Virus record (IMG/VR): IMGVR_UViG_3300024054_000496
Location: 1 to 21,267 of that record
Reading direction: 5' to 3' (one strand)
Length of the DNA: 21,267 nucleotides
Source of the DNA: a virus
The translations under genes were made by a program, and so were the position numbers. This document shows positions 15,731-21,267 of the stretch, piece by piece (within the stretch, counting starts at the first letter, position 1; the number at the start of each line of letters is the position of its first letter). The notes under the pieces were generated by a model. The model had not been told where the DNA came from. It ran no database searches and saw nothing but the letters and a program-made list of their open reading frames with translations.

Positions 15731-16380
15731 CTATTCGTCTTGTTGCAAGGTGCTCATCAGGCCCGCCTCGACCGCCGGGAACAGATCAATCGCAGTGGCT
15801 TTGTCCAGACCGGTGCTCTCGCAAGCCAGCATCCAGGCGTTGAGATCCAGCCCGACTACGCGGCCCTGCGCCATGCGCAACTGGCTGGCACAGACTTCAA
15901 TGGCACTCGCCGCTTGCCAGCCTTCCAGGCTTTGGGGCGCGTTCATGGTGTACGGACACTCAGGGCATGGTTCGGGGCAGGCGCTGCAGTAAGCGGGCCC
16001 GCCACCGAAGTGCCACGCGGTGCGGGCCTTCAGACGTTTTTTTCTGCATCCAGGGCGTAGAGGCCGGCGAGGTATTCACGCTCGAAGGCATCGGCCAGGA
16101 GCCAGTGCTCCATCAGGGCTGCAATCCCCTCGGATGAGACGGCCGCCGGTTTGCCCTTGTCGTCGGCCACGCCTTCCCAGGCTAGCACGGCCAGCTTGGC
16201 CAGTTCGGTGATCAGGGTAGCGGTGCGCTCGCCGGCCGCAGCGGTGTCGGTGCCAGCCACTTTGGAGGCGGCGTGGCGCGCGGCCATGACGAGTGCCGTG
16301 GTGGCGGGACGGACCTGCAGGCGCACACCGGCGGCCAGCGTGATCCAGTGCGGTTCACGCGGAAGGTTCAGTTTGATCAT
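15731..16380 (-). CDS. Tail assembly chaperone GT, made by -1 ribosomal frameshift
   Basis: This is the fusion product of the G and T frames. The ribosome reads 115 codons from 16380 to AAC at 16038-16036, slips back one base on A AAA AAC and continues CGT CTG AAG to the TAG at 15731-15733, giving 216 residues. The -1 frame has no stop across 102 codons. In lambda, G and GT coat the tape measure and recruit tail tube subunits, and T is made only as the fusion. The T-specific part begins RLKARTAWHFGGGPAYCSAC. It carries C132-x2-C135-x3-C139-x2-C142, then a helical domain (SLEGWQAASAIEVCASQLRM). An internal ATG at residue 146 could allow separate synthesis of a 71-residue T, but no Shine-Dalgarno supports it. 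Confidence 0.85.
15996..16042 (-). promoter_or_regulatory. Programmed -1 frameshift signal (slippery site plus stem-loop)
   Basis: The slippery heptamer A AAA AAC occupies 16042-16036 on the minus strand, in the correct phase with the G frame (GAA AAA AAC). Seven nt downstream, GGCCCGC (16028-16022) pairs perfectly with GCGGGCC (16002-15996). The stem is extended by ACC/GGT past one bulged G. The G stop codon (16032-16030) lies in the spacer. Heptamer phase, spacer and open downstream frame all fit the tail chaperone frameshift. Confidence 0.85.
16030..16380 (-). CDS. Tail assembly chaperone G (unshifted product)
   Basis: This 116-residue protein is made when the ribosome does not slip, and is normally the more abundant of the two chaperone forms. 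It starts MIKLNLPREPHWITLAAGVR. The first part is a beta strand region (WITLAAGVRLQVRPAT) and the rest is helical (LITELAKLAVLAWEGVADD, LMEHWLLADAFEREYLAGL), as in other gpG-like tail chaperones. GAGG lies 7 nt upstream of the start. The gene sits between tail tube and tape measure, the conserved position for this pair in siphoviruses. It shares its first 115 residues with GT. Confidence 0.85.
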   Translation of the reverse strand: MIKLNLPREPHWITLAAGVRLQVRPATTALVMAARHAASKVAGTDTAAAGERTATLITELAKLAVLAWEGVADDKGKPAAVSSEGIAALMEHWLLADAFEREYLAGLYALDAEKNV

Positions 16381-16412
16381 GAGAAACCTCAGTCGGGGAT
16401 TCAGTAGGAAAT

Positions 16413-17351
16413 TCAGTACGAAGAGACGTCGTTCACCAACTCAACGGTGAACATCTTGTTGGCCGCTGCGTTCTTGGCGGCTTGCCACTCGAAGGTGGCC
16501 TGGATGCCACCCGGCCCAGAGATGGAGAGCTTGGGCTTCGGTAAATAGACCTCGTGCGCGATGAAGGTCAGGCGACGCTCGGCGTCAATCGCGTAGCCAA
16601 AGGTCAACTCCAGTGGCGTGTTGTTGGTGGCCGCATCGATCAACGTGGTGTCGGCAAAGCGCACCTCCAGGTTGCCGGTGAGGCTGGCCACTGTCGGATC
16701 TGCGCCGTCGATCTTGCCGTCGGAACGGATGGTTTCAATGCGCTCGAGATTGTTGGAGTACGTCAGCTGCGCTGAGACCACATTGCCCAGCGCAGTACCG
16801 CCTTGCTTGATGGAACCCTGGAACTGGTTGAAGCGGATCAAGTCGCGGGTGCTGGGTGTCGCGTCCAGCGTGGCTACTTGTTTCGCTTCGCCCTGGGCAA
16901 TCAGGCCCACGGTGGCGTTGGCTGCGCCGGATCGCGCAAAGCCCACCTGCAGGCTGTTGACCATGACGCCGGAGGCCACAAACCAGGCAGGGATGTCGGG
17001 CAAACCGGTTTCCAGCAACAGGCTGGGCAAACTCGGCTTGCCCGAAGTGAAGGTGTGCGTCACCACGCCCGAGCCGCTGGTGCTGGCTTCACCCAGCAGG
17101 GCCTTGAGCCAGATACCGATGTTGCGCACGTCGATGGGCACGACGATGTCGCCCTCGACCTTGATCACATCGCGGATCGGGGCACTGGGGTCGCGACCCA
17201 GACCAATCAGGTCGTTGGCAATCAACCCCTGTTCGGAGCCGAGGGTGGTGGAAACAAAGGGCAGCTTCCAGTAGTCACCCACTGGGTTGCTGCCATAGGT
17301 GGTTTCAAACGCGGCCAACAGGCTGGCGTTCGCGCCATAGGCACGGGCCAT
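16413..17351 (-). CDS. Major tail tube protein
   Basis: This 312-residue protein is the subunit of the flexible tail tube. It begins ARAYGANASLLAAFETTYGS, and the segment DYWKLPFVSTTLGSEQGLI matches the pattern of phage tail tube proteins that start with a small clamp before the beta-barrel. Two halves of alternating beta strands follow (VEGDIVVPIDVRNIGIWLKA and NNLERIETIRSDGKIDG), with a C-terminal DAERRLTFIAHEVYLPKPKL. Its size of about 310 fits a tube domain plus extra surface domain. AAGGAG is 7 nt from the start. It lies directly upstream of the chaperone pair. Confidence 0.85.
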   Translation of the reverse strand: MARAYGANASLLAAFETTYGSNPVGDYWKLPFVSTTLGSEQGLIANDLIGLGRDPSAPIRDVIKVEGDIVVPIDVRNIGIWLKALLGEASTSGSGVVTHTFTSGKPSLPSLLLETGLPDIPAWFVASGVMVNSLQVGFARSGAANATVGLIAQGEAKQVATLDATPSTRDLIRFNQFQGSIKQGGTALGNVVSAQLTYSNNLERIETIRSDGKIDGADPTVASLTGNLEVRFADTTLIDAATNNTPLELTFGYAIDAERRLTFIAHEVYLPKPKLSISGPGGIQATFEWQAAKNAAANKMFTVELVNDVSSY

Positions 17352-17406
17352 AAAGAACTCCTTGCAGGATTGGGTGTGAATGGGTGTCGAAATGGACTTC
17401 GACGGA

Positions 17407-17838
17407 TCAGTTCAGGGAGCCGCTGCTGCTGTAGTGCAGGACCACGGGCACGAGGCAGGCCTTGATGCCACTGGTACCCTCGGGGGCCAGTTCGTTGAAT
17501 TTGGGAGGACCGATCTCGGCGTACTCGATGACACCACCCAGGCTGCGGTCGGCTTCGATCAGGGCGGCCAACTCCATGAGCAGACCGTCCATGCGCGTAT
17601 CACGCGCGTTGGCATCTGGCTCCGCCACGAACAGTTCGATGGCCACTTGGTGCTGCCAGTGGTAAGTCAACGGAGACAACGACACCTCGGACTCGCCCAT
17701 CTCACCGTCGCGCAGAATGGCCATGGCGTGGTCGGCGATGCGCTCGGGCAACGCCGCATTGCGCTTGACCGTGGCGCCGAGGGACAAGTGACCGAGCACG
17801 GCAAACAATGCGCCGATGGCGTTTTCTCGATGGCTCAT
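17407..17838 (-). CDS. Tail terminator-like protein (gpU position)
   Basis: This 143-residue protein starts MSHRENAIGALFAVLGHLSL. It is predicted alpha/beta with a central VAIELFVAEPDANARDTRMD and a C-terminal IKACLVPVVLHYSSSGSLN. The layout (N-terminal helix that ends in repeated strands, gene directly before the tail tube) fits tail terminator proteins of the lambda gpU type, which cap the tail and join it to the head. I chose the start at 17838, whose ATG overlaps the stop of the upstream gene. A longer frame to 18135 would lie within that gene. Confidence 0.7.
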   Translation of the reverse strand: MSHRENAIGALFAVLGHLSLGATVKRNAALPERIADHAMAILRDGEMGESEVSLSPLTYHWQHQVAIELFVAEPDANARDTRMDGLLMELAALIEADRSLGGVIEYAEIGPPKFNELAPEGTSGIKACLVPVVLHYSSSGSLN

Positions 17839-18497
17839 GACGCTGCCCCTCTGCGGTCGGTTTGATCGAATCGGTCTGCTATCCGGTTGGCCAGCGTGCT
17901 GATCCAACGGCGCGATGCGCTGTCGATGTCGAATTTCTTCTTCAAGGTCACTTGGGGCACGAGCAAGAACATGGGAACTGTCACCAGGCCACGGCCAGTG
18001 GACTGGGCCTTTTGTGACGCGGCCGAGAAACCGCCACGTTTGCCCTGGCGGGCACGCTGGTTCTCCGCCACCAGCAGCGAGGGTTTGCCCCTGCGGTAGA
18101 TGAACCGCAGGCGCTGGCCACGCAGTCGCTCCCACAGCCCCGGCGTCATGCGTTTGCCGCGAGGGCCCTTGCCGGCAGCTGGTAACGGGATCGCCAGCCA
18201 GAAGCCGTCTTTGGAGCGGATCGTGGCACCGTCGCCATGCGCACCGACAACCACCGGTGCCCGGCTGTAGACCAGCCCGGCGGCCTTGATGCTCATCTGC
18301 CCTTTGGGGTAGACCTCGCCGCGCCAGGTGTTGGCCAGGCGCTGACCAAGGCCAGCACCGGTGATCTGACTGCGCAGTTCGGTCTTGAGGCCATCGGTGG
18401 CTTCGCGGATCGAATGCGTCACCGCCTGCTCGGCGATGCGCACCTCGTCGGCCAGCATCTGATTCAAGTCACCTGAGAGTGCTGCTTGCAGCCTCAT
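17835..18497 (-). CDS. DUF6441-like tail completion protein (gpZ position)
   Basis: This 220-residue basic protein resembles DUF6441 proteins of phage head-tail modules. It has a helical N-terminus (LADEVRIAEQAVTHSIREAT), a central region with GFWLAIPLPAAGKGPRGKRM and LRGQRLRFIYRRGKPSLLVA, and a C-terminal helix (ASRRWISTLANRIADRFDQT). The position between the joining protein and the terminator matches lambda gpZ. The start and stop overlap both neighbours by 4 nt. Confidence 0.75.
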   Translation of the reverse strand: MRLQAALSGDLNQMLADEVRIAEQAVTHSIREATDGLKTELRSQITGAGLGQRLANTWRGEVYPKGQMSIKAAGLVYSRAPVVVGAHGDGATIRSKDGFWLAIPLPAAGKGPRGKRMTPGLWERLRGQRLRFIYRRGKPSLLVAENQRARQGKRGGFSAASQKAQSTGRGLVTVPMFLLVPQVTLKKKFDIDSASRRWISTLANRIADRFDQTDRRGAAS

Positions 18498-18802
18498 ACA
18501 GGTACCCCGGTCAGCGTCCAGATCAGGCGATCGCGGTCGGCCAACGGTTCGCCCACCACCTGGTAGGCCTGGCCCTTGAACGTGAAACGATCGCCGTCAC
18601 GGGGTATAGGCACCTCGCTGGTCATCACATCGAAGCGATGCGTGGCCAAGGCCAGTCGGCTTTCGCCAAAGGACTCGACCACATCGGCCTGCTTGCTGAT
18701 GAAGCGGGCAACGATCTCACGACCGTCGGCCAACCGGTAGGTACCTGGCACCCCCAGTCGACCAAACAGGCGTGAGACCGCCCTCTCAAAGGCGTGCGGC
18801 AT
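18494..18802 (-). CDS. Head-tail joining protein (lambda gpFII-like)
   Basis: This 102-residue protein resembles the Phage_attach family (lambda gpFII), which caps the filled head and provides the tail-docking site. It begins MPHAFERAVSRLFGRLGVPG and continues as a small beta-barrel (YRLADGREIVARFISKQ, RFDVMTSEVPIPRDGDRFTF, YQVVGEPLADRDRLIWTLTG). Only 3 nt separate its ATG from the capsid fragment's stop codon. Its survival, although the rest of the head module is missing, marks the point at which the deletion stopped. Confidence 0.8.
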   Translation of the reverse strand: MPHAFERAVSRLFGRLGVPGTYRLADGREIVARFISKQADVVESFGESRLALATHRFDVMTSEVPIPRDGDRFTFKGQAYQVVGEPLADRDRLIWTLTGVPV

Positions 18803-19958
18803 GAATCAGGCCGTCAGCTTGATCAACACGCCCGGGCGGTGGCACATGGGCAGCGGGTTGCTCTGCGTGTGCAGGTCGGTGCCGCGCTCGAACTGGCGGG
18901 GTGCCTGCTTCGCGTACAAGGGCTGGCCCAGGGTGTTGACCGTTTCGTTGAAATCGGCCGGTGCAAAGTAGGTGCCAAAGGTGTCCACCGTGCCGACTGT
19001 CAGGTCCCGGATGATTGATAACCTTTTTCTTGAACAGGTGCGGGTGTGATTCCTGCCACCTCTTCAATGCCATCTGGGGTGTCTGGTGGTTGAGAGCCTT
19101 CTGCGGCAGATGCTGGTTGTACAGCCACACGTAGCGATGCAGTGTCTTGCTCAGATCTTCCGCACTGTTGAACCGGTGGGTCTGCAGTACCTGTGCGAGC
19201 CTGCCGTTGAACCTTTCGACCATGCCGTTGGTGCGTGGTGTACGCGGCTTGGTGAGCCGGTGCTCGATGCCCAGGCTCTGGCACAGCAGGTCGAACTCAT
19301 GCTCGCCAGAGGCGTCCTTGGCCCTGCCGCCGAACAGCCTGTCGGTGAACTCCTTACCGTTGTCGGTCAGGATGGTGCTGATCACGAACGGCGCGGCCTT
19401 GGCCACCTCCTTGAGGAAGCTGCGCGCAGCCGCCGCCGTCTTGCGACGCTTGATGCTGATGAACACCCAGCGCGTTGCGCGGTCGATGGCCACGAACGCA
19501 TAGCCGCGCGACGGCTCGTCAGCCATCTGGGGCAGGTACTTCACGTCGATGTGGACGTATCCCGGCTCGTAGGCCTTGAAGGGCTTGGCAGGAGAAGACT
19601 CGGGCGACGGCTTGGGCAACTGGTCCACGCCTCGGCGCACCAACAAGCGGTGCAACGAGGAGCGGCCCATCGTCGGGTGGACGAACTCGCGCACAACCGC
19701 AAGCAGGTCATCCAGAGGAAGACGCAACTGCTTGCGCAGGTAGACCACCAGTTCCTCCTGGCCGGCGTTGAGCGTGGTCTGCAGCCGGTGCGGCGTGTGG
19801 CTGCGGTCTTCGACCGAGTCACGATGCTTCCAGCGCTGCACGGTCGTGCGGCTGATGCCGTATTGCTCCGCCAACTCGTACTCGCTGGCCGAGGACTGCT
19901 GGATCTGCGAGCGCACCGCAGGCGTTGTCGTGGCGTTCTTGTGCAGTGCGATCATCAT
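18786..19958 (-). CDS. IS481-family DDE transposase, read through into capsid DNA
   Basis: The enzyme cuts and joins the ends of the IS. Residues about 25-60 are a helix-turn-helix (EYELAEQYGISRTTVQRWKH). The DDE catalytic residues are Asp138 (VHIDVKYLPQ), Asp199 (ILTDNGKEFTDR) and Glu248 (NGMVERFNGRL). I chose the ATG at 19958, with GGGAG about 9 nt upstream, rather than the frame start at 20048. About 320 residues lie within the IS, the usual size for the family. The IS contains no stop in this frame, so the protein continues at the left end (HPGPD) into capsid DNA in another frame and ends at 18786, adding about 70 foreign residues. Activity is uncertain for that reason. Confidence 0.85.
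   Translation of the reverse strand: MMIALHKNATTTPAVRSQIQQSSASEYELAEQYGISRTTVQRWKHRDSVEDRSHTPHRLQTTLNAGQEELVVYLRKQLRLPLDDLLAVVREFVHPTMGRSSLHRLLVRRGVDQLPKPSPESSPAKPFKAYEPGYVHIDVKYLPQMADEPSRGYAFVAIDRATRWVFISIKRRKTAAAARSFLKEVAKAAPFVISTILTDNGKEFTDRLFGGRAKDASGEHEFDLLCQSLGIEHRLTKPRTPRTNGMVERFNGRLAQVLQTHRFNSAEDLSKTLHRYVWLYNQHLPQKALNHQTPQMALKRWQESHPHLFKKKVINHPGPDSRHGGHLWHLLCTGRFQRNGQHPGPALVREAGTPPVRARHRPAHAEQPAAHVPPPGRVDQADGLIHAARL
18806..18997 (-). pseudogene. Major capsid protein, C-terminal remnant cut by IS481-family element
   Basis: Sixty-three codons and a stop remain. The segment VDTFGTYFAPADFNETVNTL is followed by a terminal HTQSNPLPMCHRPGVLIKLT. The ending, a QS-NPLP-RP pattern just before the stop, resembles the C-terminus of the lambda gpE capsid family, and the gene lies directly upstream of the FII-like gene, as in lambda. 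The 5' part is replaced by the insertion sequence at 18998. A GTG at 18988 is the only start within the fragment and is unlikely to be real. Confidence 0.7.
18998..19017. repeat. IS terminal inverted repeat, left
   Basis: TGTCAGGTCCCGGATGATTG, the exact complement of the right end at 20046-20065. Transposase codons continue through this repeat. Confidence 0.9.
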
Positions 19959-20045
19959 GTGGCCAGGCTCCCGGAAGTGAATGCTGCCAGAACTGCCTTC
20001 AGGACGTCCCGCCCGAAGAGCAGAGCGCGTCGATTCTGCAGCAGC

Positions 20046-20065
20046 CAATCATCCGGGACCTGACA
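20046..20065. repeat. IS terminal inverted repeat, right
   Basis: CAATCATCCGGGACCTGACA, the exact complement of the left repeat. The motif CCTGACA occurs again at 20088-20094, 29 bp further out. Confidence 0.9.
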
Positions 20066-20151
20066 CTTAGGTGACGACAATTAGCTGCCTGACAGTCGCG
20101 TCATTAATCGTCAAGGAGGCGTCCGTCAGGGGTGAGGTCAGGGTACAGACG
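20066..20151. other. Junction segment between IS and vapC, no gene
   Basis: These 86 bp hold no open frame of note. A second CCTGACA (20088-20094) copies the tip of the IS repeat. The vapC stop codon follows at 20152. No prophage sequence is recognisable here, so the break between prophage and flanking DNA coincides with the IS. Confidence 0.5.
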
Positions 20152-20562
20152 CTACCGGCAGTCAGCCACCCAGTTCTCAAGTTCGAGCGCTGGCACCCGT
20201 TCGAACTCCGCGACGTTGTTGGTGACCAGCACCAAGCCTTCGCTGCGGGCATGCCCCGCAATGTGCAGGTCATTCACCCCGATGGGTCGGCCGAGTTTTT
20301 CAAGAGCCGCGCAGATGGCGCCGTAGTGCTGCGCGGCCTTGGCACCGTAGGGCAGCACCTCCAGGCGGCTGCAGAAGTCCTCGATGGCCGCCAGGTTCTC
20401 ACCCACGCGTTGGCTTTTCTCGGCGCCGTGTATCAGTTCGGCCAGGGTGATGGACGACATGGCCATGCGACTCGCGTTGGCGTTGAACGTGGAAAGCAAC
20501 TCGAGCGGCCGGCGCTTCAACACGTAGATGACGATGTTGGTGTCGAGCAGGTAGCGCAACAT
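20152..20562 (-). CDS. vapC: VapC-type PIN-domain ribonuclease toxin
   Basis: This 136-residue toxin of type II vapBC systems is a Mg-dependent RNase that typically cuts tRNA or rRNA. The PIN active site is present: Asp7 (MLRYLLDTNIVIYVLK), Glu42 (ITLAELIHGAEKS), Asp98 (GVNDLHIAGHA) and the TNNVAEFERVPAL segment at 114-125, where Asn116 stands at the fourth acidic site. The VapB stop and VapC start overlap as TGATG, so translation is coupled. The frame is complete and looks functional. Confidence 0.93.
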   Translation of the reverse strand: MLRYLLDTNIVIYVLKRRPLELLSTFNANASRMAMSSITLAELIHGAEKSQRVGENLAAIEDFCSRLEVLPYGAKAAQHYGAICAALEKLGRPIGVNDLHIAGHARSEGLVLVTNNVAEFERVPALELENWVADCR

Positions 20563-20795
20563 CAAAGGGCTTCCCGCTCCGGCTGATGCTGAGAGGCACG
20601 TTCGGGCAAAAAGTCATCACTCACACGCGGGCCGTCCAGAAAGAAGCTGTCCCAGGTCTGCCCGACGGGGGCGATGATGCGCTCGTGTCCTTTGACGCGG
20701 ATCTCAACTTTGTGGACGCCCTCGGGCAAACGGACGTCCAGCGGCAGCCGGACGGCTTGGGTGCGGTTGTTGACGAAGACGGTGCCGATGGACAT
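20562..20795 (-). CDS. vapB: VapB antitoxin (AbrB/SpoVT-type)
   Basis: This 77-residue antitoxin neutralises VapC and represses its own operon. The N-terminal swapped-hairpin DNA-binding domain reads GTVFVNNRTQAVRLPLDVRL, typical of VapB. The C-terminal part, with TWDSFFLDGPRVSDDFLPER, is the toxin-binding tail. I chose the ATG at 20795 because GGGAG lies 6 nt upstream; the frame to 20825 would cross the operator. A palindrome lies 20 bp upstream of the start. Confidence 0.9.
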   Translation of the reverse strand: MSIGTVFVNNRTQAVRLPLDVRLPEGVHKVEIRVKGHERIIAPVGQTWDSFFLDGPRVSDDFLPERASQHQPEREAL

Positions 20796-20814
20796 GCTGG
20801 ACTCCCTGCGCAAA

Positions 20815-20853
20815 ATATACAGCAAGTGTATATAGCGCCACCTATCGAGTCAA
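20815..20853 (-). promoter_or_regulatory. vapBC promoter and operator
   Basis: A perfect inverted repeat, ATATACA-GCAAG-TGTATAT, spans 20815-20833 and fits a VapB-binding site. A -35 box TTGACT (minus strand, 20853-20848) is followed after 17 bp by TACACT (20830-20825) as a possible -10 inside the palindrome, so binding would block RNA polymerase. This is autoregulation as known for vapBC. Confidence 0.65.
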
Positions 20854-21102
20854 GTTGACTGCTGACGGCGCACCGATTTCATTGCTCAGATCTGTGATGG
20901 GTAGAGCTTTATTTTCGCAACCTGCCCGCTGCGATCCGTTGATTTTGCGAGGTCGTATGCCTTCAACGCTCAAGAGCCCGGCAGAGAATAGAGACAGAAA
21001 AGTGGCAAAAAACGGGGTTCTGGGCGCAGAAAACGGGGCTTTCGTCGCAAGGCCGCTCAAGAAGGAAATGTGCTAAACCCCGCCATTACAGGGGGAGCGG
21101 GC
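20854..21102. other. Intergenic region between vapBC promoter and ssrA terminator
   Basis: I see no supported gene here. Short frames exist on both strands (20855-21076 plus, from a TTG; 20842-21060 minus) but lack ribosome-binding sites and recognisable domains. A perfect palindrome, AGTCAA-G-TTGACT, overlaps the left border (20848-20860) and gives a TTGACT on each strand. Two related AAAACGGGG segments occur near 21010 and 21033. Confidence 0.5.
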
Positions 21103-21136
21103 AAAAAAAATCCCGACTGATAGGAGTCGGGATTTT
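21103..21136 (-). terminator. Rho-independent terminator of ssrA
   Basis: A perfect 12-bp stem (21107-21118 with 21125-21136, AAAATCCCGACT/AGTCGGGATTTT) closes the loop GATAGG. The minus strand continues with eight T. It begins 6 bp after the tmRNA CCA end. Confidence 0.9.
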
Positions 21137-21141
21137 GCATA

Positions 21142-21267
21142 TGGTGGAGGCGGCGGGAATCGAACCCGCGTCCGCAAGCCCTCTACAGGCAGTACTACAT
21201 GCTTAGCCTGGTTGTTTGATTTAACCCGGCACACGCCAACCGGCAGGCTGGTGCTAGGCGATCCGCT
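21142..21267 (-). ncRNA. ssrA: tmRNA, 3' part (runs off right edge)
   Basis: The minus strand ends with CGGGTTCGATTCCCGCCGCC followed by TCCACCA, the T-arm and acceptor end of tmRNA, which rescues stalled ribosomes and tags their products. Upstream, GTTAAATCAAACAACCAGGC and the TAAGCATGTAGTACTGCC segment match betaproteobacterial tmRNA 3' pseudoknot regions. The tag-coding part and 5' end lie outside the window. The ssrA 3' end is a frequent phage integration site, but no second copy of the 3' sequence is seen in the window. Confidence 0.9.

Larger units (their letters stand above)
3365..18997 (-). mobile_element. Defective siphovirus prophage remnant (tail and holin module)
   Basis: A continuous minus-strand operon runs from capsid C-terminus to holin with lambda-like order. 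Genes overlap by 4 nt or are separated by short gaps, and all tail frames are intact. Terminase, portal, protease and most of the capsid are absent from the window, and no endolysin is present. The prophage outer limits are not visible: the right side is cut by the IS, and the left side may extend past base 1. Confidence 0.8.
18998..20065 (-). mobile_element. IS481-family insertion sequence, 1068 bp
   Basis: The element is bounded by perfect 20-bp inverted repeats (TGTCAGGTCCCGGATGATTG at the left end, its complement at the right). It encodes one transposase. The left end lies in the capsid gene. Left flank (GTGCCGAC) and right flank (CTTAGGTG) share no target duplication. This suggests that the two flanks were not originally adjacent, for example after an IS-mediated deletion or recombination between two copies. 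Confidence 0.85.

Noticed and set aside
17839-18135. Extension of the tail terminator-like gene
   Set aside because: Overlaps the DUF6441-like gene in another frame; the ATG at 17838 couples to the upstream stop.
19086-20063. 325-codon plus-strand frame inside the IS
   Set aside because: Antisense to the DDE transposase; IS481 elements carry a single gene.
20842-21076. Short frames on both strands between vapBC and ssrA
   Set aside because: No ribosome-binding site, no family and low-information composition; the minus one overlaps the vapBC promoter.

Overview
The window is a defective siphovirus-type prophage in a high-GC betaproteobacterium. The 3' end of tmRNA at the right edge and the style of the accessory genes suggest Burkholderiales, probably a Comamonadaceae-like host, but genus is not decidable from this sequence. 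Every gene I support lies on the minus strand, so the locus reads from right to left. The long plus-strand open frames are antisense shadows of GC-rich genes.

From right to left: the 3' part of ssrA with its terminator (21103-21267); about 300 bp with no convincing gene; a vapBC toxin-antitoxin pair with a palindromic operator (20152-20853); a 1068-bp IS481-family element (18998-20065) that cuts the C-terminal end of a lambda-gpE-like capsid gene (18806-18997); then a tightly packed tail operon. That operon encodes a head-tail joining protein, a DUF6441-type completion protein, a tail-terminator-like protein, the tail tube, tail assembly chaperones G and GT, the tape measure, an unassigned tail protein, two Ala/Ser-rich fibre proteins, a third fibre-like protein, a small protein, DUF1833, an NlpC/P60 peptidase and a TipJ-type tip protein. 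A DUF6127-like membrane protein and a 3-TM holin close the operon at a terminator near 3283-3337.

Further left is an xre-TPR gene pair with its own palindrome-rich promoter region. It is bracketed by two terminators that share a 27-nt sequence, as a phage moron cassette would be. Next come an RfaH/NusG-like antiterminator fused to an N-terminal HTH domain, and the start of a large serine recombinase that runs off the left edge.

The best-supported non-obvious element is a programmed -1 ribosomal frameshift in the tail chaperone gene. It has an in-frame A AAA AAC heptamer, a stem-loop 7 nt downstream, and a -1 frame that stays open through the T reading frame, giving a 216-residue GT protein. 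The segment made only by frameshifting carries a CxxC-x3-CxxC motif.

The head module (terminase, portal, protease, most of the capsid) is absent, whereas every tail gene is intact. The IS has no visible target duplication, which suggests an IS-linked deletion. The locus could be a decaying prophage or a headless, tailocin-like remnant.
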